A stretch of DNA of 64,000 bases from Actibacterium ureilyticum (GTDB lineage Bacteria > Pseudomonadota > Alphaproteobacteria > Rhodobacterales > Rhodobacteraceae), in the NCBI RefSeq assembly GCF_002285435.1, contig NZ_NSBT01000026.1, forward strand, positions 372,001 to 436,000, read 5' to 3'. The notes beneath the pieces are model-generated. The model was not told the DNA's origin. It worked only from the letters and a program-made list of their open reading frames with translations, and did no database searches. How positions within the stretch are numbered: the first letter of the stretch is position 1; every line of letters begins with the position of its first letter. Positions 27,794 to 36,371 of this stretch are shown piece after piece. The translations under genes were made by a program, and so were the position numbers.

Positions 27794-28666
27794 ATGAAGA
27801 ACACCGTTATTGCAATCGTGGCGCTGGCCGCCATCGGGATCGGGGCCTATTTCCTGTTTGGGAACAAGGACGGCAAAGAGGCGATGCAGGACGCCGCCGA
27901 GGCCGTGACGGAAACCACCGAAGATGCCGCAACCGCCGCCGGTGACGCGGTCGAGGCCGCGACCGAAGCCGCAGACGACGCGATGGAAGCCGCGGGCGAG
28001 GCGGTCGATGCGGCCACCGAAGCCGCCGGTGACGCGATGGAGGCCGTGGGCGAAACCGCCAGCGAAGCCGCTGACGCCGCAACCGAAGCCGCAGGTGAGG
28101 CGATGGAGGCCGCCGGTGACGCGGTCGACGCCGCGACCGAGGCAGCGGCCGATGCCGTCGATGCCGCCACCGAAGCCGCAAGCGATGCGGCAGACGCCGT
28201 GACCGGAACCGCAAGCGATGCGGCCGACGCGGGCGCCGACGCGATGGAGGCCACCACCGACGCGGCCACCGATACCGCGACCGAAGCGATGGATGCGGCG
28301 ACTGAAGCCACCGATGCCGCGACCGACGCAGCCACCGATGCCACGGACGCCGCGACCGAAGCCGCCGGCGACGCCGCCGATGCGGCCACGGACACCGCGA
28401 CTGACGCAACAGATGCCGCGACAGACGCGACCACCGAGGCGACCGATGCCGCCAGCGACGCGATGGGCGCGGCCACCGATGCCGCCACCCCCGACGCGCT
28501 GACCGCCGACGGGTTCGACGCCGACGCGGTCGTCAAGATGATCGACGACGCCAACCTGTCGCCGACCGTGGCCGAGCCGCTGAAAGCCGCCGTCAATCAG
28601 GCCGGGGACAACCCCGCGCTGGTGCAGGGCGTGCTGGATCAGGTCAAGGCCGCGCTGGGCATGTAA
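27794..28666 (+). CDS. membrane-anchored Ala-rich repeat protein
   Basis: 290 residues. One hydrophobic segment (residues 4-22, ending YFLFGNK), then about 210 residues of 7/11-mer repeats such as DAATEAAGDAMEA with Ala at nearly every other position and acidic Asp/Glu between, predicted to form a long amphipathic helix like LEA proteins. The last 45 residues (GFDADAVVKMIDDANLSP...) are a distinct small domain. GAGGA ribosome-binding site. It is probably a periplasm-spanning stalk; function unknown. Confidence 0.7.
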   Translation: MKNTVIAIVALAAIGIGAYFLFGNKDGKEAMQDAAEAVTETTEDAATAAGDAVEAATEAADDAMEAAGEAVDAATEAAGDAMEAVGETASEAADAATEAAGEAMEAAGDAVDAATEAAADAVDAATEAASDAADAVTGTASDAADAGADAMEATTDAATDTATEAMDAATEATDAATDAATDATDAATEAAGDAADAATDTATDATDAATDATTEATDAASDAMGAATDAATPDALTADGFDADAVVKMIDDANLSPTVAEPLKAAVNQAGDNPALVQGVLDQVKAALGM

Positions 28667-28691
28667 GAACCGGGGGCAACCCCCCAAACGG

Positions 28692-28726
28692 AAACGCCGC
28701 GCCGGGACATCCCCGCGCGGCGTTTT
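28692..28726. terminator. terminator between Ala-rich gene and CoxE-like gene
   Basis: AAACGCCGCGC and GCGCGGCGTTT pair, with an inner GGG/CCC, followed by T. It serves the plus-strand gene and, by symmetry, the converging minus-strand gene. Confidence 0.8.
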
Positions 28727-28744
28727 GCGTTTGGGTTCGGGAAT

Positions 28745-29935
28745 TCAGGTGGCGCGGGACAGGGCCTTCATGCCGCGTTCGATCCCCTCCAGCGTCATCG
28801 GGACCATGCGGTCCTCGAAGATCTGGCGGATCATCGTGATCGACTGGGTATATTGCCAATAGCGTTCCGGGGTCGGGTTCAGCCACAGATGCCCGGGCCA
28901 TTGCGCCCGTGCGCGCTGTAGCCAGACCTGGCCGGCTTCCTCGTTCCAGTGCTCGTTCGCGCCGCCGGGCATGGCGACCTCGTAAGGGGACATGCTGGCA
29001 TCGCCCACGAAGATGCATTTGTAATCCGGGCCATAGGTGCGCAGCACCTCGGCGGTGGGCGTCTGTTGGTCCCAGCGGCGGCGGTTGTCGCGCCAGACGC
29101 CCTCGTACAGGCAATTGTGGAAGTAGTAATATTCCAGATGTTTGAATTCCGACCTTGCGGCGGAAAACAGTTCCTCGACCAGCTGGATATAGGGGTCCAT
29201 CGACCCGCCCACATCCAGAAACAGCAGCACCTTGACCGCGTTGCGCCGCTCGGGCCGGGTTTTCACGTCCAGATAGCCGTGATCGGCGGTGGCGCGGATG
29301 GTTTCGTCCAGATCCAGCTCCTCGGCCGCGCCATCCCGTGCCCAGCGGCGCAGGCGTTTCAGCGCGACCTTGATGTTGCGCGTGCCCAGTTCAACGCTGT
29401 CGTCCAGGTTCTTGAATTCGCGCTTGTCCCAGACCTTGACCGCGCGCTGGTGGCGCGAGCGGTCCTGGCCGATGCGCACGCCCTCGGGGTTGTAGCCATA
29501 GGCGCCGAAGGGGCTGGTCCCGGCGGTGCCGATCCACTTGTTCCCGCCCTGATGCCGGCCCTGCTGTTCCTTGAGCCGTTCGCGCAGGGTGTCCATCAGC
29601 TTGTCGAAGCCGCCCAGGGCCTCGATCTCGGCCATTTCCTCGGGGCTCAGATGCTTTTCGGCCATCTTGCGCAGCCAGTCTTCGGGCAGGTTCACGGCAT
29701 CCAGCGTCTGTTCGAAGCTGATGTTTTCCAACCCCTCGAAGGTCTTGGCAAAGGCCTGATCGAACCGGTCCAGATGGCGCTCGTCCTTCACCATGGCGGT
29801 GCGCGCCAGGTAATAGAACCCCTCGACATCATAGGTCACAAGACCCGCCTTCATCCCCTCCAGGAACGCCAGATATTCGCGCAGGCTGACCGGGATGCCC
29901 GCCTCGCGCAATGTCTGGAAAAAGGGGATGAACAT
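28745..29935 (-). CDS. VWA domain protein, CoxE-like
   Basis: 396 residues. N-terminal helical domain (FIPFFQTLREAGIPVSLREY) and a C-terminal von Willebrand A domain whose metal site is FLDVGGSMDPY, with the first Ser of DxSxS replaced by Gly. Such proteins pair with MoxR ATPases, which remodel or load cofactors into target complexes; a MoxR gene lies 2 kb upstream on the same strand. Target unknown. Confidence 0.8.
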   Translation of the reverse strand: MFIPFFQTLREAGIPVSLREYLAFLEGMKAGLVTYDVEGFYYLARTAMVKDERHLDRFDQAFAKTFEGLENISFEQTLDAVNLPEDWLRKMAEKHLSPEEMAEIEALGGFDKLMDTLRERLKEQQGRHQGGNKWIGTAGTSPFGAYGYNPEGVRIGQDRSRHQRAVKVWDKREFKNLDDSVELGTRNIKVALKRLRRWARDGAAEELDLDETIRATADHGYLDVKTRPERRNAVKVLLFLDVGGSMDPYIQLVEELFSAARSEFKHLEYYYFHNCLYEGVWRDNRRRWDQQTPTAEVLRTYGPDYKCIFVGDASMSPYEVAMPGGANEHWNEEAGQVWLQRARAQWPGHLWLNPTPERYWQYTQSITMIRQIFEDRMVPMTLEGIERGMKALSRAT

Positions 29936-29939
29936 CGGC

Positions 29940-30104
29940 TCAGAGCATCCGTTCCAGGAAGATGGTCACGAACATGCCGACCAGCGCAAAGGCCAGCCCG
30001 AAAGCCGCGCCATATTGCAGCTTGTCCAGAAACGCGCCGTGCAGCTTGGTGGCGCGGCGGACGCCCATGAAAACGCCAAGAAGGGCGGCGGCGATGACGA
30101 TCAT
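29940..30104 (-). CDS. 54-residue membrane protein
   Basis: Starts MIVIAAALLGVFMGVRRATK with a second hydrophobic segment AAFGLAFALVGMFVTIFL. AAAGGA site ahead of the ATG, and an ATGA overlap with the upstream lipoprotein gene. The short form is real: it is flanked within four bases by genes on both sides. Function unknown. Confidence 0.7.
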   Translation of the reverse strand: MIVIAAALLGVFMGVRRATKLHGAFLDKLQYGAAFGLAFALVGMFVTIFLERML

Positions 30105-31462
30105 GTGGATCCTTTCGGGTTCAGCGCCGCCACTTCGCGCAGGCGGCTCCGGATTTCGGTTTCCGAGCCGAAGCCATACCGCGCCCATCCCAGACTGTCG
30201 AGCCGGACGGCACGCGCCTCGGCCGGGCGGTCGGTGGCCTCCAGTGCCTCGGCCTTGATCATCAGCATGGTCGCCAGAAGCGCGGCGTTCTGGCCCTCCA
30301 TCACCGGGGCGAGGTTGTCGTTGATCATCGCGATGGCGGTGGTGAATTCGCCGGTGGTCAGCGCATAGGCGGCCAGGTGCATCGCCACATGCGCGGCGTG
30401 CAGGCGGGTGGCGGGATCGGACAGAAACACCTGTTGCGCGGCCACGAACGAGGCCAGCGCAAGGTCGGTATCGTCGGCCTGGTTCAGGCGGCCCTGCGCG
30501 AACAGGCTGAAGCCCAGCCGGTTGTCGCGCCAGCCCAGCCCCCGGGCCAGCCCCAGCGCACGGGCGGCGGCGGCGCGGCGGCGGCTGTTGGACATGCGCG
30601 GCCCCAGCGCCTGTTCGATGGCGTCGATCCAGGTGCGCGGCGTGGGCTGCACGCGGGCGTCCCCGCCCAGCCCCTGACCGCGCGGGTTCAGCCGCGCCAG
30701 AATGCCCGGCACCCGGGCGGCGGCCTGTTCGCGGGTCATGCCGTTATGCAGTTCCGGCGCGTAATAGGTGCGCAGGATCAGCATGTCATAGCCCGTCAGG
30801 ACATTGTGGAAATTGTCGTCGTTGAACACGCTTTCGGGCAGGCGATAGAGGTCGTTGAGCGGCCCCAGCGCCTGTGCCAGTTCCTCGTGCAGGCAATCGC
30901 GGACCTCTTGCGGGCTGACATCGCCGGGCAGGAAGATGGCGACCTGCGTGCGATCGCTCAGCGCGGCCCAGTCCACCAGATCGCTGCGGCGGGCGCGGCG
31001 ATAGGCGTCCCAGCTGTCGACCCGGGGGGCCACGAAACAGGCCGCGCGCGGCACCAGGCGCTGCAACTGCGCGCGGGGCAGGGATTCGATGGTGATGCTG
31101 GCGGGCTGGTCGGCGGGCACGCGGGTGATGGCGATCCCGGCCTCTTGCCGCAGCCGTTGCAGCAGGGCGTTCAGGTCGGTCGACAGGGTGGGGGCGGGCC
31201 GTCCCGTCACACGCAGGGTGATCGGCCCCTCGAACCGGGTCATCACCCGCAGGTTGCGGCCGCTTTCCATCTGAAAGCTCAGGTCCAGAAAATCCTGCGC
31301 CAGCCGCAGGTTGCTGACCGGCGTCATGGCGGGCCGGGCGGGCGCGAAGGTTTTCATCGGCGGCAGGCCGCCGTCGCCCGCCGGCACGGGCGGGGCGGTG
31401 TCGCGGGCCAGCGGCGCGCATCCCGCCAACACCCCCGCCAGAAGAAGGACCGCGATCCGCAT
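30101..31462 (-). CDS. DUF2927 lipoprotein
   Basis: 453 residues. Signal peptide with lipobox LAGCAP (Cys15), so attached to a membrane on the periplasmic side. The DUF2927 core includes CFVAPRVDSWDAYRRA, then CLHEELAQALGPLNDLYRLP and SVFNDDNFH, with a possible metal-binding HEE. The rest (about 300-450) is helical and repeat-like, perhaps TPR. Coupled by overlap to the next small gene. Function unknown. Confidence 0.75.
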   Translation of the reverse strand: MRIAVLLLAGVLAGCAPLARDTAPPVPAGDGGLPPMKTFAPARPAMTPVSNLRLAQDFLDLSFQMESGRNLRVMTRFEGPITLRVTGRPAPTLSTDLNALLQRLRQEAGIAITRVPADQPASITIESLPRAQLQRLVPRAACFVAPRVDSWDAYRRARRSDLVDWAALSDRTQVAIFLPGDVSPQEVRDCLHEELAQALGPLNDLYRLPESVFNDDNFHNVLTGYDMLILRTYYAPELHNGMTREQAAARVPGILARLNPRGQGLGGDARVQPTPRTWIDAIEQALGPRMSNSRRRAAAARALGLARGLGWRDNRLGFSLFAQGRLNQADDTDLALASFVAAQQVFLSDPATRLHAAHVAMHLAAYALTTGEFTTAIAMINDNLAPVMEGQNAALLATMLMIKAEALEATDRPAEARAVRLDSLGWARYGFGSETEIRSRLREVAALNPKGST

Positions 31463-31465
31463 GGG

Positions 31466-31912
31466 CTAGCCCCTTTGATACTTGATGAACGGTGTCACCT
31501 GACCGATCCGGTCGTAAAGCTGGCGCGCATTGGTGTTGAAATCCTGCGTCAGCCAATAGACCTGCGGCGCCCCGGCGGCGTCGGCGGCCTGATACACCGC
31601 CTCGATCAGCGCGCGGCCCACGCCCTGGCCGCGCACCTCAGGCACGGCATAGAGGTCTTGCAGGTAACACACATTCTCGACCTTCCAGCCGTGGCGGTGG
31701 AACAGGTAATGCACCAGCCCCACGGGGGTGCCGTCGATTTCGGCGATCAGGCCGTGGAAATCCTGTGGGTCATCGCCCAGAAGCCGGGCGAAGCTGCTGT
31801 CATAGACCGCCGGTGCGACGCTGGCCTCGTAGAAGTCCAGATAGGCGGTCCAAAGCTCCTGCCACGCGGCGCGGTCGGTGTCGCGCAGCGGACGGATCTG
31901 CACCGCGCTCAT
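31466..31912 (-). CDS. GNAT family N-acetyltransferase
   Basis: 148 residues from MSAVQIRPLRDTDRAAWQEL. Acetyl-CoA motif VRGQGVGRALIEAVYQAA and YWLTQDFNTNARQLYDRIG at the end. Substrate unknown, possibly a polyamine or amino acid. Its ATG overlaps the MoxR stop (ATGA), so it is translationally coupled to the ATPase gene. Confidence 0.85.
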   Translation of the reverse strand: MSAVQIRPLRDTDRAAWQELWTAYLDFYEASVAPAVYDSSFARLLGDDPQDFHGLIAEIDGTPVGLVHYLFHRHGWKVENVCYLQDLYAVPEVRGQGVGRALIEAVYQAADAAGAPQVYWLTQDFNTNARQLYDRIGQVTPFIKYQRG

Positions 31913-32748
31913 CGCTGGCCCCGCGCCATGAAGGCCAGGCGTTCGAACAGATGCACATCCTGCTCGTTCTTCAGCAGCGCGCCGTGCAGCTTCGGCAGCG
32001 CGTTGGCGCCGTCGCGTTTCAGATCCTCGGGCGACAGATCCTCGGCCAGCAGCAGCTTCAGCCAGTCCAGAACCTCGCTGGTCGAGGGCTTCTTCTTCAG
32101 CCCCTGGGTCTCGCGCAGTTCGTAGAATTGCGTCAGCGCGGTGGTCAGAAGCTGTTCCTTGATGCCGGGGTGATGGACCTCGACGATCTGGCGCATCGTG
32201 TCGATGTCGGGGAAGCGGATATAGTGGAAGAAACACCGCCGCAGGAACGCATCGGGCAGTTCCTTTTCGTTGTTCGACGTGATGATCACCACCGGCCGGG
32301 TGCGGGCGCTGACGGTTTCGCCGGTCTCGTAGACGTGGAATTCCATCCGGTCGAGCTCTTGCAGCAGGTCGTTGGGAAATTCGATATCCGCCTTGTCGAT
32401 CTCGTCGATCAGCAGGACGCATTTCTGGGGCGCCTCGAACGCCTGCCACAGCTTGCCCTTGCGGATGTAATTCTTGACGTCATGCACCCGCTCGTCGCCC
32501 AGCTGGCTGTCGCGCAACCGGCTGACCGCATCGTATTCGTACAGCCCCTGCTGCGCGCGGGTGGTGGATTTGATGTGCCATTCGATCATCGGCAGGCCCA
32601 GCGACGCCGCCACCTGGCGGGCCAGTTCCGTCTTGCCGGTGCCCGGCTCGCCCTTGACCAGAAGCGGACGTTCCAGCGTCACGGCCGCGTTCACCGCGAC
32701 GGACAGGTCCTCGGTCGCCACATAAGAATCGGTGCCGGTAAATTTCAT
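31909..32748 (-). CDS. MoxR-type AAA+ ATPase
   Basis: 279 residues. Walker A VKGEPGTGKTELA, Walker B VLLIDEIDKAD, sensor TSNNEKELPDAFLRRC with arginine finger. Chaperone-type ATPase that works with VWA proteins such as the CoxE-like one downstream. First gene of a minus-strand run; divergent from dksA. Confidence 0.9.
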   Translation of the reverse strand: MKFTGTDSYVATEDLSVAVNAAVTLERPLLVKGEPGTGKTELARQVAASLGLPMIEWHIKSTTRAQQGLYEYDAVSRLRDSQLGDERVHDVKNYIRKGKLWQAFEAPQKCVLLIDEIDKADIEFPNDLLQELDRMEFHVYETGETVSARTRPVVIITSNNEKELPDAFLRRCFFHYIRFPDIDTMRQIVEVHHPGIKEQLLTTALTQFYELRETQGLKKKPSTSEVLDWLKLLLAEDLSPEDLKRDGANALPKLHGALLKNEQDVHLFERLAFMARGQR

Positions 32749-32924
32749 TGCTATTTCCTATGCATAGGTCTGCGGGTCCGGCCGAACCTAGCAGGCCTAC
32801 AAAAAGCCGGAAACCCTCGCTATATGCTAGTGACAATGTTTGCGTGTTGCTTTACACGCTGCCCCATGACCGGATTGCTGAACAATCGAGTCCGTTTGGA
32901 ACCGGCATGCGGAAGGGAGCAGGT

Positions 32925-33347
32925 ATGAAGGCCGAAGTTTTCTTGCCCAACGATTATCGTCCCGCCGAGGACGAACCATTCATGAACGAACGCCAGCTGG
33001 AATATTTCCGACGCAAGCTGCTGGCCTGGAAAGGCGAGCTTCTGAGCGACAGCCGCGACACGATCGAGGGATTGCAGGACAGCACCCGCAACATTCCCGA
33101 CATCGCCGACCGCGCCAGCGAGGAAACCGACCGGGCGCTGGAGCTGCGCACGCGGGACCGTCAGCGCAAGCTGGTCGCCAAGATCGACGCGGCGCTGCGC
33201 CGGATCGACGAAGGCGAATACGGCTATTGCGAAGAGACGGGCGAGCCCATCTCGTTGAAGCGTCTGGACGCGCGTCCGATCGCCACCATGAGCCTCGAGG
33301 CGCAGGAACGCCATGAGCGCCGGGAAAAAGTTCACCGCGACGACTGA
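32925..33347 (+). CDS. dksA: RNA polymerase-binding factor DksA
   Basis: Binds the RNA polymerase secondary channel and, with ppGpp, retunes promoters in starvation. 140 residues: coiled coil with tip PDIADRASEE (Asp59, Asp62, Ala64, matching E. coli Asp71, Asp74, Ala76), C-terminal globule GEYGYCEETGEPI. Only one cysteine (Cys102) is left of the usual four zinc ligands, as in Rhodobacter DksA. AAGGGAG ribosome-binding site; an in-frame upstream extension is unsupported. Confidence 0.93.
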   Translation: MKAEVFLPNDYRPAEDEPFMNERQLEYFRRKLLAWKGELLSDSRDTIEGLQDSTRNIPDIADRASEETDRALELRTRDRQRKLVAKIDAALRRIDEGEYGYCEETGEPISLKRLDARPIATMSLEAQERHERREKVHRDD

Positions 33348-33374
33348 CGGAAAATGTCGATCGGAACGTGACAG

Positions 33375-33404
33375 AACACCGGGGCCGGAAACCCCGGTGT
33401 TTGT
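33375..33404 (+). terminator. dksA terminator
   Basis: AACACCGGGG and CCCCGGTGTT pair around CCGGAAA, then TTGTG. It lies 27 bases after the dksA stop. Confidence 0.85.
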
Positions 33405-33428
33405 GTTCCGAGCGAAGAGGATTTTGGT

Positions 33429-34595
33429 GTGATAGGGCGTAAGTGCACGGTTCTGGGGGCCGGGATCGGCGGGTTGGCCGTGGCCATTGCCCTGGCGCGC
33501 CGGGGCGCGCAGGTGACCGTGCTGGAACAGGCCGCCGGCATCCGCGAGGTCGGCGCGGGGCTGCAGATCAGCCCCAATGGCGCGGTGGTGCTGGATGCGC
33601 TGGGCCTGGGTGATGAACTGGAAAGGATCGGCCGTCGGGCACGCGCCGTGCAGCTGGTCGATTACCGCGGCGCGGGGGTCACCCGGCTGAACATGGACCG
33701 CGGGCGGGGCTATCATTTCGTGCACCGGGCCGATCTGATCAACATGCTGGCACAGGCCGCGCGCGCGCTGGGCGTGCGGATGCGGCTGTTGCAGCAGGTC
33801 TCGACCGTCGAGATCGGCGCCGATGGCGCCTGTCTGACCACGCTGCAGGGCGCGCATCACCGCTGCGAAACGCTGATCGGGGCCGACGGCATTCATTCGG
33901 TCGTGCGTCAGGCCATCGGCGACGGCGCGCCCGCGCCTGCATTCACCGGCCATGTGGCCTGGCGGATGACCGTGCCCGTGCCAGAGGCGCCCGCCGACGA
34001 GGTGACGGTGCATATGGGGCCGGGGCGGCATCTGGTGCGCTATCCGCTGCGCGACGGGCATCTGATGAACATCGTCGCGGTCGAAGAGCGCGACGACTGG
34101 ACCGAGGAAAGCTGGAGCCAGGTCGACGATCCCGCCCGTCTGCGCGCGGCCTTTGCCGGGTTCTGCCCCACGGTGCGCGGTCTGCTCGACCGGGTCGACC
34201 GGGTGCATCTGTGGGGGCTGTTCCGGCATCCGGTGGCGGACCGCTGGCACAAGGGCGGGGCGGTCATCCTGGGCGATGCGGCCCATCCCACGCTGCCGTT
34301 CCTGGCCCAGGGCGCCAACATGGCGCTGGAGGATGCCTGGGTGCTGGCCGATGCGCTGGCCCGGCATGACGATGCGCCGCGCGCCTTTGCCGCCTATCAG
34401 GCGGCACGCCGCGACCGCTGCGCCCGGATCGTCGCCGCCGCCAGCCGCAACGCGCGCAACTATCACCTGCGCTTTCCGCCGCTGCGCTTCGCCGCGCATT
34501 CCACGCTGCGGCTGACGGGCCGGGTGGCGCCGGGGCATTTGCTGTCGCGGTTCGACTGGCTTTACGATCACGACGTGACCGCCCGCGCGGTTTAG
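33429..34595 (+). CDS. FAD-dependent monooxygenase, aromatic hydroxylase type
   Basis: 388 residues, GTG start after GAGG. FAD-binding GAGIGGLAVAIALARRG at the start, the middle DG motif LIGADGIHSVVRQ, and GDAAHPTLPFLAQGANMALE near the end are the three flavin motifs of class A hydroxylases (salicylate hydroxylase group). Needs NAD(P)H and O2; substrate not predictable. Stands alone after the dksA terminator. Confidence 0.85.
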   Translation: MIGRKCTVLGAGIGGLAVAIALARRGAQVTVLEQAAGIREVGAGLQISPNGAVVLDALGLGDELERIGRRARAVQLVDYRGAGVTRLNMDRGRGYHFVHRADLINMLAQAARALGVRMRLLQQVSTVEIGADGACLTTLQGAHHRCETLIGADGIHSVVRQAIGDGAPAPAFTGHVAWRMTVPVPEAPADEVTVHMGPGRHLVRYPLRDGHLMNIVAVEERDDWTEESWSQVDDPARLRAAFAGFCPTVRGLLDRVDRVHLWGLFRHPVADRWHKGGAVILGDAAHPTLPFLAQGANMALEDAWVLADALARHDDAPRAFAAYQAARRDRCARIVAAASRNARNYHLRFPPLRFAAHSTLRLTGRVAPGHLLSRFDWLYDHDVTARAV

Positions 34596-34659
34596 GGGAT
34601 GGCGCGGCGCCCCGCAGCCGCTAGGCTGATCCCGCCGCCCGATATTGCAGGAGAGCCCG

Positions 34660-35625
34660 ATGGCGCTTGAAGATGCCAAAACCCAGGTCGATACCGCCAT
34701 CACCCGCAAGGGGCAGCGCGGCCTGTCCTACGAAAACACCTTCGGCGGGGCGACCTCGTTCCTGCGCCGGACCTATACCAAGGACCTGACCGGCGTCGAT
34801 CTGGCGATCACCGGCGTGCCCTTCGATCAGGCGGTGACCAACCGCCCCGGCACACGGCTGGGCCCGCGCGCGATCCGCGAGGCTTCGGCGTTGCAGGCGC
34901 CCGATGCGCCCTATGGCTGGGGGTTCAGCCCGCTCGAGGACTTCGCCATCGTCGATTACGGCGATCTGGCGTTCGACTATGCCAATGTCGCGGGTTTCCC
35001 GCAGGCGCTGACCGACCATGTGGCGGGTATTCTGGACGCGGGCGCGGGCTGTATCGCGCTGGGCGGGGATCACTATGTCAGCTTTCCGATCCTGCGCGCC
35101 CATGCGGCGAAACACGGGCCGCTGTCGCTCATTCATTTCGACGCCCATTCCGACACCTGGGCCGATGATGACATGGGCCGGATCGACCACGGCACGATGT
35201 TCTACAAGGCGGTGAAAACCGGGCTGATCGATCCCGCGCGCTCGGTCCAGGTGGGCATCCGCACGGACAACCCCGACACGCTGGGCGTTCATATCATCGA
35301 CGCGCCCACGGTGCATGCTCAAAGCCCGGCCGAAACCGCCGCGCAGATCAAGGCGGTGGTGGGCGACATGCCGGCCTATGTCACCTTCGACATCGACGCG
35401 CTGGACCCGGCATTTGCCCCCGGCACCGGCACGCCGGTCTGGGGCGGGCTGGCCAGCTGGCAGGCGGGGGCGATCCTGCGCGGGCTGGCGGGGATCAATA
35501 TGGTCGGCGGCGATGTGGTCGAAGTCTCGCCCCCCTTCGACACCACCGGCGCCACGGCGATCGCGGGCGCCCATGTGGCGATGGAGCTGATCTGCCTGTG
35601 GTGCTGGAACAAGCGCAGCGCATGA
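34660..35625 (+). CDS. speB: agmatinase/ureohydrolase family enzyme
   Basis: 321 residues. Arginase-fold Mn site: GGDHY, FDAHSDTW, and FDIDALDPAFAPGTGTP. The long N-terminal extension and SWQ/WGGLASW block are usual in agmatinase (speB) and guanidinobutyrase. Product urea could feed the urease in this window, a plausible but unproved link. GGAG site nine bases before ATG. Overlaps the next gene by four bases. Confidence 0.85.
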   Translation: MALEDAKTQVDTAITRKGQRGLSYENTFGGATSFLRRTYTKDLTGVDLAITGVPFDQAVTNRPGTRLGPRAIREASALQAPDAPYGWGFSPLEDFAIVDYGDLAFDYANVAGFPQALTDHVAGILDAGAGCIALGGDHYVSFPILRAHAAKHGPLSLIHFDAHSDTWADDDMGRIDHGTMFYKAVKTGLIDPARSVQVGIRTDNPDTLGVHIIDAPTVHAQSPAETAAQIKAVVGDMPAYVTFDIDALDPAFAPGTGTPVWGGLASWQAGAILRGLAGINMVGGDVVEVSPPFDTTGATAIAGAHVAMELICLWCWNKRSA

Positions 35626-36077
35626 GGCGGATCATGCTGGGTTTCGCGATCATCCTGACCGTTCTGCTGGTGGCGCTGCAATTGCTGGTGCGGCTGGCCC
35701 CGGTCGACCCCGCGCGCTGGCATCAGCCGATTGCGGGGCTTTCGGCGCCCGGCACGCAGCGGCTGGATGGCGGCGCCCGGCACCTGACCCCGCCCATGGA
35801 CAGGACGCCCGATGCGTTGCTGGCCACGCTGGACCGGATCGCGCGCGACACACCCCGGACGCGGGTCATTGCCGGATCGGTGGCCGAAGGGCGCATTACC
35901 TATGAAACCCGCTCGGCATTCTGGGGGTTTCCCGATTACACCACGGTCGAGGCGCGCGGGGATGACGGCGCGGCGCAACTGGCGCTGTTCGCCCGGCTGC
36001 GCTTCGGCAAGTCAGATCTTGGCGTCAACGCCGCCCGGATCGACCGCTGGACGGCGGCTTTGGGGCAGGGCGGATGA
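35622..36077 (+). CDS. DUF1499 family membrane-anchored protein
   Basis: 151 residues from MRRIMLGFAIILTVLL: one N-terminal membrane segment, then the DUF1499 domain (TRVIAGSVAEGRITYETRSA, FWGFPDYTTVEA). ATGA overlap with the speB-like stop. Its last 66 bases overlap the 3' end of the convergent small secreted-protein gene. Function unknown. Confidence 0.75.
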   Translation: MRRIMLGFAIILTVLLVALQLLVRLAPVDPARWHQPIAGLSAPGTQRLDGGARHLTPPMDRTPDALLATLDRIARDTPRTRVIAGSVAEGRITYETRSAFWGFPDYTTVEARGDDGAAQLALFARLRFGKSDLGVNAARIDRWTAALGQGG

Positions 36078-36302
36078 CACGCAGCCCGCGCCGGTATCAC
36101 GCCACATCGGCACGTTCAGCGACATCTCGCACCGCGCCATGAAAGCCCGGCCATCGACGAACAGGCAGATCTGCTCGCCCAGTTCGACCCGGCCGCCGCT
36201 GCTGTCGGTGCAATAGCAATCGATCACCTTGCCACCCGGGCCGGTCACATCGGCATGGGCGGGTCCGGCAAGCAGCGCAGCGATGAGGGCCAGATGTCTC
36301 AT
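36012..36302 (-). CDS. small secreted Cys-containing protein
   Basis: 96 residues. Signal peptide MRHLALIAALLAGPAHA, then GKVIDCYCTDSSGGRVELGE, QICLFVDGRAFMARCEMSLN and TGAGC. The five cysteines in the mature part could form disulfides. A -10-like TATATT ends seven bases before the ATG and no ribosome-binding site is visible, suggesting a leaderless mRNA. I know similar small proteins from other Rhodobacteraceae but no function. Confidence 0.65.
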   Translation of the reverse strand: MRHLALIAALLAGPAHADVTGPGGKVIDCYCTDSSGGRVELGEQICLFVDGRAFMARCEMSLNVPMWRDTGAGCVSSALPQSRRPAVDPGGVDAKI

Positions 36303-36371
36303 CCCGCGAATATAACACAAACGCGACCGTCGGAGTCTTGACCCTTTTCGGTGCATCGGCAAAACAGCGCT

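Noticed and set aside
27920-28490. GCGACCGAAGCCGC-like tandem repeats as a non-coding array
   Set aside because: They keep a single frame for over 200 codons with a signal-anchor and a C-terminal domain, so they are coding.
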